A DNA stretch of 64,000 bases from Saccharibacillus deserti (GTDB lineage Bacteria > Bacillota > Bacilli > Paenibacillales > Paenibacillaceae), in NCBI RefSeq assembly GCF_013618475.1, contig NZ_JABJVN010000005.1:189203-253202 (forward strand). The letters run 5' to 3'. Made by a program: the position numbers and the translations under genes. Under the pieces are notes generated by a model. It did not search any database and had not been told where the DNA came from. It saw only the letters and a program-made list of their open reading frames with translations. Shown here in pieces: positions 18,747 through 26,131 of the stretch (the first letter of the stretch is position 1; every line of letters starts with the position of its first letter).

Positions 18747-18775
18747 AAAAGGGCCGCCGTTGTGGCGGCCCTTTT
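18747..18775. terminator. Bidirectional terminator
   Basis: Perfect stem AAAAGGGCCGCC / GGCGGCCCTTTT with loop GTTGT, between the chemoreceptor gene and the converging minus-strand pseudogene. Confidence 0.88.
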
Positions 18776-18788
18776 AAGCGGCTGAAGA

Positions 18789-19351
18789 TCAGGCGTTTGA
18801 AACCGCGGCGATCGCTTCGAGAATCGCCGCTTTTTCTTTGCGCAGCACGGCTCCGGCGTGCAGGGCGTTCAGCAGTCGGAGCGGCTCCGCGCGCTCCGAT
18901 CCGCCGTTCGGCCCGGCAAACAAGGCCGGAAGTTCCCCTTCGGCCAGGCGGCCGATCGCGGAGATGGCGGCTAGGCGCTGCGCGTCGGCGCCCTGCAGCC
19001 AGCGGATCAGGTCCTCCGCCTGCGGCCGGAAGGCGGCGAGAAGTTCGTCCCAGCCGCTGACTGGAAACGCGGCATAAGGCTCCATCCACGAGCCAGATCG
19101 AACAGCAGCAGATCGCCGTTGCCGGCCGTATGAAAAGCCAGGTAGCGCCGCTGCTCCGTTTCTTCGCCGTCCGCGTCGAAGAACAGGGAGAACTCAAGTT
19201 TCGACAGATTCCAGCCCAAATCGCCCTCGAATATATCGAACGGTACAAAGGCGGTAGACGGAAGGCTCCAGCGGACATCTGCCTGAAGTTCCATATTTTG
19301 AACAAGTTCTTCGGGATTATCTTTAAAACTGGTCACGGTTCCCTCGGGCAC
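18789..19351 (-). pseudogene. Frameshifted SUKH/SMI1-like gene
   Basis: Two adjacent minus-strand frames read as one protein with a break. The upstream frame gives DVRWSLPSTAFVPFDIF...YLAFHTAGNGDLLLFDLA (19351 down to ~19090); the downstream frame continues MEPYAAFPVSGWDELLAAFRP to the stop at 18789. One missing base near 19090 would join them. The HTAGNGDLLLFDLA stretch recalls SMI1/KNR4 (SUKH) proteins, but this is a weak similarity. The upstream frame begins just after a stop and has only a weak GTG start (19336 or 19351), so the 5' end may be lost too. An assembly error instead of a true frameshift cannot be excluded. Confidence 0.55.
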
Positions 19352-19407
19352 AAGTTTCGATTATTTGATTGCGCCAAATAAAATTTCAAAAAATTTTGTG
19401 TAAAGTG

Positions 19408-19435
19408 TTTGAATGTCCGCTAACTTGTATATAAT
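19408..19435 (+). promoter_or_regulatory. Putative sigma-A promoter of second chemoreceptor gene
   Basis: TATAAT at 19430-19435 preceded by TTTGAA or TTGAAT 15-16 nt upstream, in an AT-rich stretch. It would give a leader of about 135 nt containing the similar words CCTAAAGACC (19461-19470) and GCCTAAAGTCC (19531-19541). No known riboswitch was recognised in this leader. Confidence 0.45.
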
Positions 19436-19576
19436 AACTACTAGATAGTAAGAACCAGACCTAAAGACCTTTAATTACGTAAAAAAAACACCGAAGTACA
19501 CTTTAAAGAAGTGTTATCGGGAAATAATTAGGCCTAAAGTCCTTTTTTACTCTCAAAACAACAAAAGAGGTGCGAA

Positions 19577-20986
19577 ATGATGAAGAACCGTCTGGAAAAA
19601 CTGACCGGAAGTTTATTGACCCGCATATTGGCCGCTGCCGTACTGGGGATGCTTCTTCCCATGTTGTTGAACTTAGTGCTCATGAGCGATTTCGTCCAGC
19701 AGGCGAATGTCTGGCATGCCGGACCGCTTGTGATTTCGATTCTCGGATTTGTCGTCTCGTTCACTCTTCTGTTTTTTATTGCAAAAGGGATCGTGCGTCC
19801 GATTCAAGCGGCTGCATCGCAGCTCAATCGGATGGCGGATGGCGATTTTACCGGACGCATGGAGGACAAACATTTAAAGCGCAGCGATGAAACCGGCCTC
19901 CTGACCCGGGCGGTCGACCGGATGCACGCCTCGTCTTTCCGGATGCTTTCGGCAGTCTCGCAGGAAGCGGACGAACTGAAGCAGGCGACCGAAGTTGCGC
20001 AGAGCAAATTCATCGCGATGGAGAACGGTCTGCGCCAAGTGACGGATACGACCGAAACGATGTCGGCGGGCATGCAGCAGACGGCCGCGTCGACCGAAGA
20101 GATCGACGCTTCGACCCAGGAATTCGGCCGGGCCGTCGGATCGATTGCCAAACGTGCAGAAGAAGGCGCGGAAGAAGCCGGGCAGGTCAGTGCGCGCGCC
20201 ATGGAAATTCAAGAGAATCTGACCCAGGCCGTAGAGAACACGGGAAAAGTATATGCCGAAGTGAAACAGGAACTGGATTCGGCGCTTCAAGAATCGCATT
20301 CCGTTACGATGATCCGTACTCTGGCGGATTCCATCCTCCAGATTGCGCAGCAGACCAACCTGCTGGCGCTGAACGCTTCGATCGAGGCGGCCCGGGCCGG
20401 AGAAGCGGGCAAAGGCTTTGCTGTCGTGGCCGACGAGATCCGCAAACTGGCCGACGCTTCGAAAAGGTCCGTCGAACAAATTCACGGGGTGACGGAGAAA
20501 GTGATGGGTTCCGTCGACAATCTGCAGCGCCATTCGGGACGTCTGCTGAATCTGATGACGACGGAAATTGCGGCCGATTACCAGATGATGCAGGCCAATG
20601 CCGACTCTTATCTGCAGGATGCCCTGTATATCGAGAATATGGTCGCCGAGTTCAGTGCCACGAGCGAACAGCTCAGCGCCTCGGTACAAAATCTGTCCAA
20701 AGCGGTCAGCGAGATCGCAGCGGCCAACAATCAGGCAGCCGAAGGAACGCAGCATATTTTCGCGCAGGCTTCGGAGGTGCTTGAAGCTTCCGACGAAGTG
20801 GCCGTTCAGGCACGCCGGACCGGCGAGAGCTCGCAGCGTCTGGAAGAGATCGCGAATCAATTCCGGTTTGCGGACGAATCGGCGGGAGCCGCAGATCTGC
20901 CGGTCCTCCGGCCGACAGGCGGTTCTGTCCCGACTGTGATTGAACCGAAGACAGCGCGCAAACCGCAAACTCCGCGGACGGCCTGA
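19577..20986 (+). CDS. Methyl-accepting chemotaxis protein lacking a large external sensor
   Basis: A 469-residue receptor with TM1 at residues ~17-36 and TM2 at ~49-69, leaving only about 12 residues outside. A HAMP-like linker follows ([19 protein letters not shown]), then the signalling coiled coil with the conserved tip [20 protein letters not shown] from Gln259. With no external domain, it may sense membrane state, cytoplasmic signals or act with a partner protein. The C-terminal ~35 residues are Pro/Thr-rich and lack the pentapeptide tether. Two ATG codons in tandem (19577, 19580) follow AGAGGTG; the second has slightly better spacing. Confidence 0.9.
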   Translation: MMKNRLEKLTGSLLTRILAAAVLGMLLPMLLNLVLMSDFVQQANVWHAGPLVISILGFVVSFTLLFFIAKGIVRPIQAAASQLNRMADGDFTGRMEDKHLKRSDETGLLTRAVDRMHASSFRMLSAVSQEADELKQATEVAQSKFIAMENGLRQVTDTTETMSAGMQQTAASTEEIDASTQEFGRAVGSIAKRAEEGAEEAGQVSARAMEIQENLTQAVENTGKVYAEVKQELDSALQESHSVTMIRTLADSILQIAQQTNLLALNASIEAARAGEAGKGFAVVADEIRKLADASKRSVEQIHGVTEKVMGSVDNLQRHSGRLLNLMTTEIAADYQMMQANADSYLQDALYIENMVAEFSATSEQLSASVQNLSKAVSEIAAANNQAAEGTQHIFAQASEVLEASDEVAVQARRTGESSQRLEEIANQFRFADESAGAADLPVLRPTGGSVPTVIEPKTARKPQTPRTA

Positions 20987-21068
20987 TCCCGAACGTTTTG
21001 GCGGCAGCCGTACCGTGGGGGAACGCTGAACGGGATGGATAACGGCCGCGCGGACGGCCCAATATTTG

Positions 21069-21100
21069 AGCGAAGCTTCTCTGTCGAAGCTTCGCTTTTT
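21069..21100 (+). terminator. Intrinsic terminator
   Basis: Perfect stem AGCGAAGCTTC / GAAGCTTCGCT with loop TCTGTC and five T, after the second chemoreceptor gene. Confidence 0.9.
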
Positions 21101-21182
21101 ACTGTTTGATTCCAAACGGCGCAAGGGCATAACGAACACGAAAAGTGCCTAAATGCGAAAAAATTGTTACACTAACAGAGAT

Positions 21183-21213
21183 AGACGGTTCGCGCAGGAC
21201 TGCCGAACCGTCT
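21183..21213 (+). promoter_or_regulatory. Stem-loop in the fabV leader
   Basis: AGACGGTTCG pairs perfectly with CGAACCGTCT across an 11-nt loop, 32 nt before the fabV start. No T run follows, so it is not a terminator; it may stabilise the mRNA or be a regulatory element. No FapR-type operator was recognised. Confidence 0.5.
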
Positions 21214-21244
21214 CCAAGAACTGAAAAAGCGAGGGACAACAACC

Positions 21245-22453
21245 ATGATCATCAAACCGAGAACGCGCGGATTTATCTGCACCACCGCCCATCCGGACGG
21301 CTGCGCCGCGCAGGTTCAGCAGCAGATCGACTATATCGCGGCCAAACCGCGCCTGGAAGGACCAAAGAAGGTGCTGGTCATCGGCGCATCGACCGGTTAC
21401 GGCTTGTCGGCCCGCATCGCGGCCGCTTTCGGAGCCGGAGCGGCGACGGTCGGCGTATACCGCCCAAGCAAGAGCAGCGAGACCCGCACCGCATCCGCGG
21501 GCTGGTACAATTCGGCCGCGTTCGAGCGCAAAGCCGCCGAAGCGGGGCTTCGTTCGTTCAGCGTGACGGGCGACGCTTTCTCGGACGAGACCAAAGCCAA
21601 GACGGTCGAAGTGATTCGCGAAGAACTCGGCCAGGTCGATCTGGTCGTCTACAGCGTCGCTTCGGCGCGCCGGGTCAATCCGAAGACGGGCGAAGCGGCC
21701 AATTCCGTGCTTAAGCCGATCGGCGGTTCGTATACGAACAAGACGGTCAATTTCCATACCGGCGAAGTGAGCGAAGTGACGCTTGAGCCGGCGACGGAAG
21801 AAGAAGTGGCGGCCACCGTTGAAGTGATGGGCGGCGAAGATTGGCAGCTGTGGATCGACGCGCTGCGCAGCGGCGGCGTACTGGCCGACGACGCGACGAC
21901 GATCGCGTATTCGTATATCGGTCCCGATCTGACGCAGCCGATCTACCGCGAAGGTTCGATCGGCCGGGCCAAAGACCATCTGGAAGCCACCGCGCTGCGG
22001 ATCGGCGGGCAGTTGGCATCCGGCGGCGGCCGCTCGTTCGTATCCGTCAGCAAAGCGCTGGTGACGCAGTCGAGTTCGGCGATTCCGGTCGTGCCTTTGT
22101 ACGTGTCCGTCCTGTACAAGATTATGAAGGAAAAAGGACTGCATGAAGGCTGTATCGAGCAGACCTATCGGTTGTTCGCGGATCGGCTGTACGGCGGCGG
22201 CGAAGTGCCGGTCGACGAGCAGGGCCGGATCCGGATCGACGATTGGGAAATGCGGGAAGACGTGCAGCGGGAAGTGGCGGAGATCTGGGAGCGGATTTCT
22301 TCGGACAACATCGGCGAACTGAGCGATCTGGCCGGATACCGTCAAGAGTTCTTCCAGCTGTTCGGTTTCGAAATCGACGGAGTCGACTACGAAGCGGATT
22401 GCGATCCGCAGGCCGGAATGCCGGAGAGCAGCCTGCGTCCGGTTCGCGAATAG
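21245..22453 (+). CDS. fabV: Enoyl-ACP / trans-2-enoyl-CoA reductase FabV
   Basis: A 402-residue FabV-type NADH-dependent reductase that reduces trans-2-enoyl-ACP (or CoA), the last step of each fatty-acid elongation cycle. It starts with the family hallmark MIIKPRTRGFICTTAHPDGC; the Rossmann motif is VLVIGASTGYGLSARIAAAFG, and the catalytic Tyr-x8-Lys is Tyr234 and Lys243 in IYREGSIGRAK. FabV is typically triclosan-tolerant in characterised bacteria. Full family length (~400). ATG 21245 follows GAGGG by 9 nt. It is the only fatty-acid gene in the window. Confidence 0.95.
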   Translation: MIIKPRTRGFICTTAHPDGCAAQVQQQIDYIAAKPRLEGPKKVLVIGASTGYGLSARIAAAFGAGAATVGVYRPSKSSETRTASAGWYNSAAFERKAAEAGLRSFSVTGDAFSDETKAKTVEVIREELGQVDLVVYSVASARRVNPKTGEAANSVLKPIGGSYTNKTVNFHTGEVSEVTLEPATEEEVAATVEVMGGEDWQLWIDALRSGGVLADDATTIAYSYIGPDLTQPIYREGSIGRAKDHLEATALRIGGQLASGGGRSFVSVSKALVTQSSSAIPVVPLYVSVLYKIMKEKGLHEGCIEQTYRLFADRLYGGGEVPVDEQGRIRIDDWEMREDVQREVAEIWERISSDNIGELSDLAGYRQEFFQLFGFEIDGVDYEADCDPQAGMPESSLRPVRE

Positions 22454-22538
22454 TTTCCGCGGCAGCCGTACGCCAACGTCCGGGTACAAGTGAAGGAACC
22501 GGAATCGGATCGTCTTATCGATGAAAGGGGATTTTTCT

Positions 22539-23028
22539 TTGCGCGTATTTGACCGTTATGTTCAGGCGATCACCTGGATTTTGCTGGCCTTGATGGCCGT
22601 AAGTTTGTTTATTCTCGACAATGCCTATACTAGTATCCTTTCAACTCTTAATCCGAGGTTTACGTTTTCCTGAAACGCACACGCTTTAGGTGCGATTCAG
22701 GGGAGCGTAACCTTACTTTTAGTGTTGACAAGGTACCACGCCGCTTCTGATTGTTTACATGCTGCTGCTGGCTCTTCGCAATCGGCATATGATCGCGAAT
22801 GTGCTGCGGCGCTCCACAGCCGGGCAGAAAACGGCGATGCTGCTCGCTTTTTCGGCGGCCGTCGCTTTCTCGTTCGTGCTGATCTGGTTCGGCGGACGGT
22901 TTCTGGAATCGCAGGGGATCGGGCCGGTATTCATCTATATCTGGATTGCGATCGTGCTGGCCGCCGCGATTGCCGGACTTCGCGCCGTCGCGATTCGCAC
23001 GGGCATTCCGCTCGGATCGCGCAGATAA
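22539..23028 (+). pseudogene. Small four-helix membrane protein gene interrupted by a palindromic insertion
   Basis: The 5' part starts at TTG 22539 (AAAGGGG 7 nt upstream) and reads MRVFDRYVQAITWILLALMA...NAYT; the 3' part reads TPLLIVYMLLLALRNRHMIA to the stop at 23028. They lie in different frames separated by 106 bp. Removing 22631-22736 (element plus one TAC copy) leaves exactly 384 bp, one continuous 127-residue protein with about four hydrophobic segments. As it stands translation ends at a TGA within the element after 44 residues. The intact family is not recognised. It is probably non-functional, although the short N-terminal peptide could still be made. Confidence 0.75.
22631..22733. 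mobile_element. MITE-like palindromic element (~103 bp)
   Basis: The whole element folds on itself: the left arm from TATCCTTTCAAC to CCTGAAACGCAC matches the reverse complement of the right arm (GTGCGATTCAGG to GTTGACAAGGTA) with only scattered mismatches and two one-base gaps, around a 9-nt tip ACGCTTTAG. The 3-bp TAC precedes (22628-22630) and follows (22734-22736) it, as a possible target duplication. It encodes no protein and disrupts a host gene. This is the make-up of a miniature inverted-repeat element moved by a transposase elsewhere; the exact ends could shift by a few bases. Confidence 0.65.
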
Positions 23029-23461
23029 CCGGCGTGCCCGGCTTCAAGCTGTACGGGAACGGTACTTGAGATTGGATCGGGCCGCCGGCCGCTTCGAACG
23101 GCTTGAGGCAAATCGGCGGTATACGAGAATAGGGAAGGCCGGAACGATTCGCGGCAGCGGACGTTTCCGGCCTTTTTGGATACGGGAACTCGGCCGAGAC
23201 ATCTATGGCGCGGAAGATTCGCTGCGGTTTTAAACAGTTGGGTACACGCGCAGCCGGTTAATAAACATTTGGTAAATGGCGCAAGTGGTACATCGATTTA
23301 CGGGACAGTGGATTGGCCAAGTCATACTGTAACGAAGTCGCCTGCAACTGGAAGTATGGCTTCGCGATTAATGGCGTTAAATACTGATTCTTTGAAAAAT
23401 CAAACAACTTTCTTTAGTGAAAAATCGTCTACAAAGATGAGGAATGCAAAGGAGGGAAAGC
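23029..23461. other. Mixed intergenic region entering an AT-rich patch
   Basis: The first ~190 bp have the GC-rich make-up of the flanks and end with a terminator at 23135-23177. From about 23225 composition becomes AT-rich. A plus-strand frame here (VNGASGTSIYGTVDWPSHTV, about 23280-23340) looks somewhat protein-like but has no ribosome site, so it may be the remnant of a lost gene. No promoter was clear. Confidence 0.5.
23135..23177 (+). terminator. Intrinsic terminator
   Basis: AAGGCCGGAA pairs with TTCCGGCCTT across a 20-nt loop; five T (23173-23177) close the stem and follow it. It would have terminated the transcript of the interrupted membrane-protein gene. Confidence 0.75.
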
Positions 23462-24025
23462 TTGAAAAAATTCGTATATTCTTTGGTTCTTTTGGTTGGC
23501 CTGACAGCTGTTACTTCAAGTGCTTTTGCTGCTGATTCTCTGAGAACCCGAGCAGATCAAGCAGTGGGACAAGGATATGATAAAGTGGTGCTTCATGTAG
23601 TAGGCGGAGATATACCTGCAAATACTTCAGTCAAAGGCACAAAATATAATAGCAAGTTTGTTCCGCTAAGAGATGTATTTGGAGCTTCGGCTGATGCAAT
23701 CAAGTGGGATAACAAAAGGAAGATAGCTACTGTCGAAAATGATGGAAAGAAATTGGTGCTTAACTTTTCAGACGAAGACCTGTATGCCAAAGAAGGAGAA
23801 GTTATCGTACCCAGAACATGGATTACCATGCAAAATGGGAACACGATGATTGATGTATACGTGATTGCGTACATTCTTAATCGGTATGGGGATTCCTTTA
23901 AAGACACTGAAAGAGAACAATGGAACAAAAGACTCGATTTCCTGGGAATTGAATATGCAGAATCCTTACAAGGAATTCGTAATGATAGGATGAATATTTA
24001 CGTTACTCTCCCAGATAAAAAATAA
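23462..24025 (+). CDS. Secreted protein with copper-amine-oxidase-N-like stalk domain
   Basis: A 187-residue protein with a signal peptide (LKKFVYSLVLLVGLTAVTSS, cleavage after AFA at about residue 23). The rest has the pattern of the copper amine oxidase N-terminal (stalk) domain common in Paenibacillaceae exported proteins: FVPLRDVFGASADAIKWDNK, KIATVENDGKKLVLNF, then VPRTWITMQNG. That domain is thought to bind cell-wall or self and is not itself catalytic. TTG 23462 follows GGAGGG by 5 nt. Base composition is clearly more AT-rich than in neighbouring genes, suggesting acquisition or weak selection. Monocistronic with its own terminator. Confidence 0.75.
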   Translation: MKKFVYSLVLLVGLTAVTSSAFAADSLRTRADQAVGQGYDKVVLHVVGGDIPANTSVKGTKYNSKFVPLRDVFGASADAIKWDNKRKIATVENDGKKLVLNFSDEDLYAKEGEVIVPRTWITMQNGNTMIDVYVIAYILNRYGDSFKDTEREQWNKRLDFLGIEYAESLQGIRNDRMNIYVTLPDKK

Positions 24026-24036
24026 CTTGCTATTCA

Positions 24037-24076
24037 AAAGGACGATACCGGATTTAATGGGTAGCGTCCTTTTTTT
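24037..24076 (+). terminator. Intrinsic terminator
   Basis: AAAGGACG pairs with CGTCCTTT, with an inner ATACC/GGGTA stem; at least seven T follow. Confidence 0.82.
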
Positions 24077-24164
24077 CTACAATTGCGATTACAACTTTTT
24101 GGGCATAAACTAAAAAAGTCGTTTTATCATGTAGAACATTTGGAAAGCGGAGGTGTAAGTAAAG

Positions 24165-25640
24165 GTGAATTCGAAAATCACTTCGTATCAGGATGATCCG
24201 CAGGTGCAGCAGCGCCGCTGGCGGATCCTGATCATACTCAATTTGTTCACCTTTATGGCGACGCTCGACGGCAGTATCGTCAACGTGGCGCTGCCTTCGA
24301 TTTCGAGCAACCTGGGTCTGCAGCTGGGACACGCGCAGTGGGTATCGAGCATCTACCTGATGGCGATCTGCTCGTTCATCCTGCTGTTCGGGCGCTTGGG
24401 CGATATTTTCGGCAAAATCCGTATTTTCCGCATCGGTACGATCGTGTTCGTGGTCGGTTCGCTGCTGTGCGGACTGAGCGGATCGCTCGCCACGCTGATC
24501 GCCGCGCGTATCGTTCAGGCGATCGGCGCTTCGATGACCATGGCCAACAGCCAGGGCATCGTCACCGATATTTTCCCTTCGAACGAACGCGGCAAAGCGC
24601 TTGGTTTTGTCGGAACATTCGTCTCGCTTGGCAGTATCGCCGGACCGGGAATCGGCGGACTGATGGTATCTTCGCTCGGCTGGGAGTCGATCTTCTGGAT
24701 CAATGTGCCGCTTGGGCTCATCGCGATCCTGCTTGGCGCCAAGCTGCTGCCTTCGGACCTTCGAACGGTCAAACGCTCGGTCGACGGCGGGGGCAGCCTG
24801 CTGTTCGCGGGTTTTGTCGTATCGCTGGTCGCCGCGATCCTGCTCGGGCAGGAGATCGGCTACGGAGACTGGCGGATCCTCGGACTCTTTGCTGTCGCTT
24901 CGGCGGCGTTCGCGATGTTCCTGTGGAGGGAGTCGCGGATCGATGAGCCGATGCTGAATCCGGGACTGTTCCGCAATCCGAACTTCTCGCTCAGTATTTT
25001 GTGCGGCTTCCTCGTGTTCGTCAGTATGTTCTGCTACAACATTATCGCGCCGTTCTACCTGCAGTCGATCCTCGGCTTGTCGCCGAGCAGCGCAGGTTGG
25101 ATGATGATGCTCTATCCGCTCGTCATGGTCGTGGTCGCTCCGCTGAGCGGCGCGATGTCGGACCGTTTCGGCTCGGAATGGCTGACCTTTATCGGTCTGC
25201 TGCTGATGGTTGGCGCACAGGCGGGTCTGGCTTCGCTGCATGAAGGCAGCCCGCTTGCCGTGGTCGGAGGCTGCATTGCTCTGCTTGGTTTGGGCGGAGG
25301 ACTGTTCCAGTCGCCGAACAACTCGCTCGTCATGTCCACCGTGCCGCGTCCGCAGCTCGGCATCGCCGGCAGCGTCAATTCGCTGATCCGCAATCTCGGT
25401 ATGGTGACCGGTATCGCTGTCGCCACCACCACGCTGTTCGGCGTGATGAGCGACCGGGCAGGCTACCGCGTCACCGGCCTGATCCCGGATCGTCCGGACA
25501 TTTTCCTGGACGGGATGCATGTGGTGTTTACCGTCTCGGCCTGCATCTGCGTCGTCGGTGCCCTGCTGACCGGTTGGCGTCTGCTTGGGCGCAGGCGTCA
25601 GCGCGGCGAAGGCGGCCAGCAGGAGCCTGGGAAAGCCTGA
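24165..25640 (+). CDS. EmrB/QacA-type multidrug MFS transporter (DHA2, 14 TM)
   Basis: A 491-residue membrane protein with about 14 hydrophobic segments, the length and layout of the DHA2 drug:proton antiporter family. MATLDGSIVNVALPSIS in TM1 is the DHA2 signature, LFGRLGDIFGKIRIF is motif A, and GPGIGGLM is the antiporter motif C in TM5. It should export lipophilic or cationic compounds; the substrate is unknown. GTG 24165 has GGAGGTG about 10 nt upstream. No local regulator gene lies adjacent. Confidence 0.92.
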   Translation: MNSKITSYQDDPQVQQRRWRILIILNLFTFMATLDGSIVNVALPSISSNLGLQLGHAQWVSSIYLMAICSFILLFGRLGDIFGKIRIFRIGTIVFVVGSLLCGLSGSLATLIAARIVQAIGASMTMANSQGIVTDIFPSNERGKALGFVGTFVSLGSIAGPGIGGLMVSSLGWESIFWINVPLGLIAILLGAKLLPSDLRTVKRSVDGGGSLLFAGFVVSLVAAILLGQEIGYGDWRILGLFAVASAAFAMFLWRESRIDEPMLNPGLFRNPNFSLSILCGFLVFVSMFCYNIIAPFYLQSILGLSPSSAGWMMMLYPLVMVVVAPLSGAMSDRFGSEWLTFIGLLLMVGAQAGLASLHEGSPLAVVGGCIALLGLGGGLFQSPNNSLVMSTVPRPQLGIAGSVNSLIRNLGMVTGIAVATTTLFGVMSDRAGYRVTGLIPDRPDIFLDGMHVVFTVSACICVVGALLTGWRLLGRRRQRGEGGQQEPGKA

Positions 25641-25934
25641 GTTGCCGGGCTTGCCGAGCATCCAGCCTTTTTGGTTGGCGGCTCGGCCAAGGCTGGGATC
25701 GCTTTTCAACAGAAGATGCCGTACGTTCCGAATAAAATGTTGTTGTTTTGAACGCAGTTTCTCCGCATACTGGTGTCCCCGTTCCAGCCGGCCGCGGCGT
25801 TCGCCCGAGCGCGCATCCGGATGCCGCCGCACAAAAATCGAGTGGGCGCGTTCGAATTCATGGAAATCGGCGGGGTCGGGCGGACGGCGCAGAGACGACT
25901 GAACGGGGTTTCGGTCTTTTTTGGACGGTGACAA
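25641..25934 (-). pseudogene. N-terminal remnant of an unknown gene, running into antisense of the MFS gene
   Basis: On the minus strand TTG 25934 has an excellent ribosome site (GGAGGAGG, 6-7 nt). The frame reads MSPSKKDRNPVQSSLRRPPD, then DFHEFERAHSIFVRRHPDARS and GERRGRLERGHQYAEKL, which looks like natural protein. After about residue 60 the text loses character and the frame continues for another 500 codons as an antisense shadow of the MFS gene, with no plausible end. The best reading is a gene truncated at its 3' end by deletion or rearrangement. Family not established; the start resembles that of some Paenibacillus endonuclease-like proteins, from memory only. Confidence 0.4.
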
Positions 25935-26029
25935 TTGAATTCCTCCTCCAACAAATAGCGTTCGACGCCAAAAAACGCCCTCTCCGCCGCTTGGGCCGGG
26001 AGGACGTTCTTCGTCGCTCGATCTTCCGG

Positions 26030-26083
26030 TTTAACCTTTGTTAATCTTCCGTTTAACCGAGGGTTAACGCGCCGTGCTATCAT
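26030..26083 (+). promoter_or_regulatory. Phased TTTAAC repeats and -10 before the kinase-regulator operon
   Basis: Four TTAA-centred boxes at 26031, 26041, 26053 and 26064 (10, 12 and 11 bp apart; TTTAACC, GTTAATC, TTTAACC, GTTAACG) precede a TATCAT -10 at 26078-26083. Such 11-bp phased direct repeats are typical binding sites of OmpR-family regulators, one of which is encoded by this operon. Confidence 0.6.
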
Positions 26084-26131
26084 AGGGGAAACATGAACCA
26101 AGCCATATCCAACGGGACGGGAGATCCAGCC

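Noticed and set aside
19436-19576. Leader of the second chemoreceptor considered as a c-di-GMP riboswitch
   Set aside because: The conserved GGCAAA/GCAAC-type core of that riboswitch is not present.
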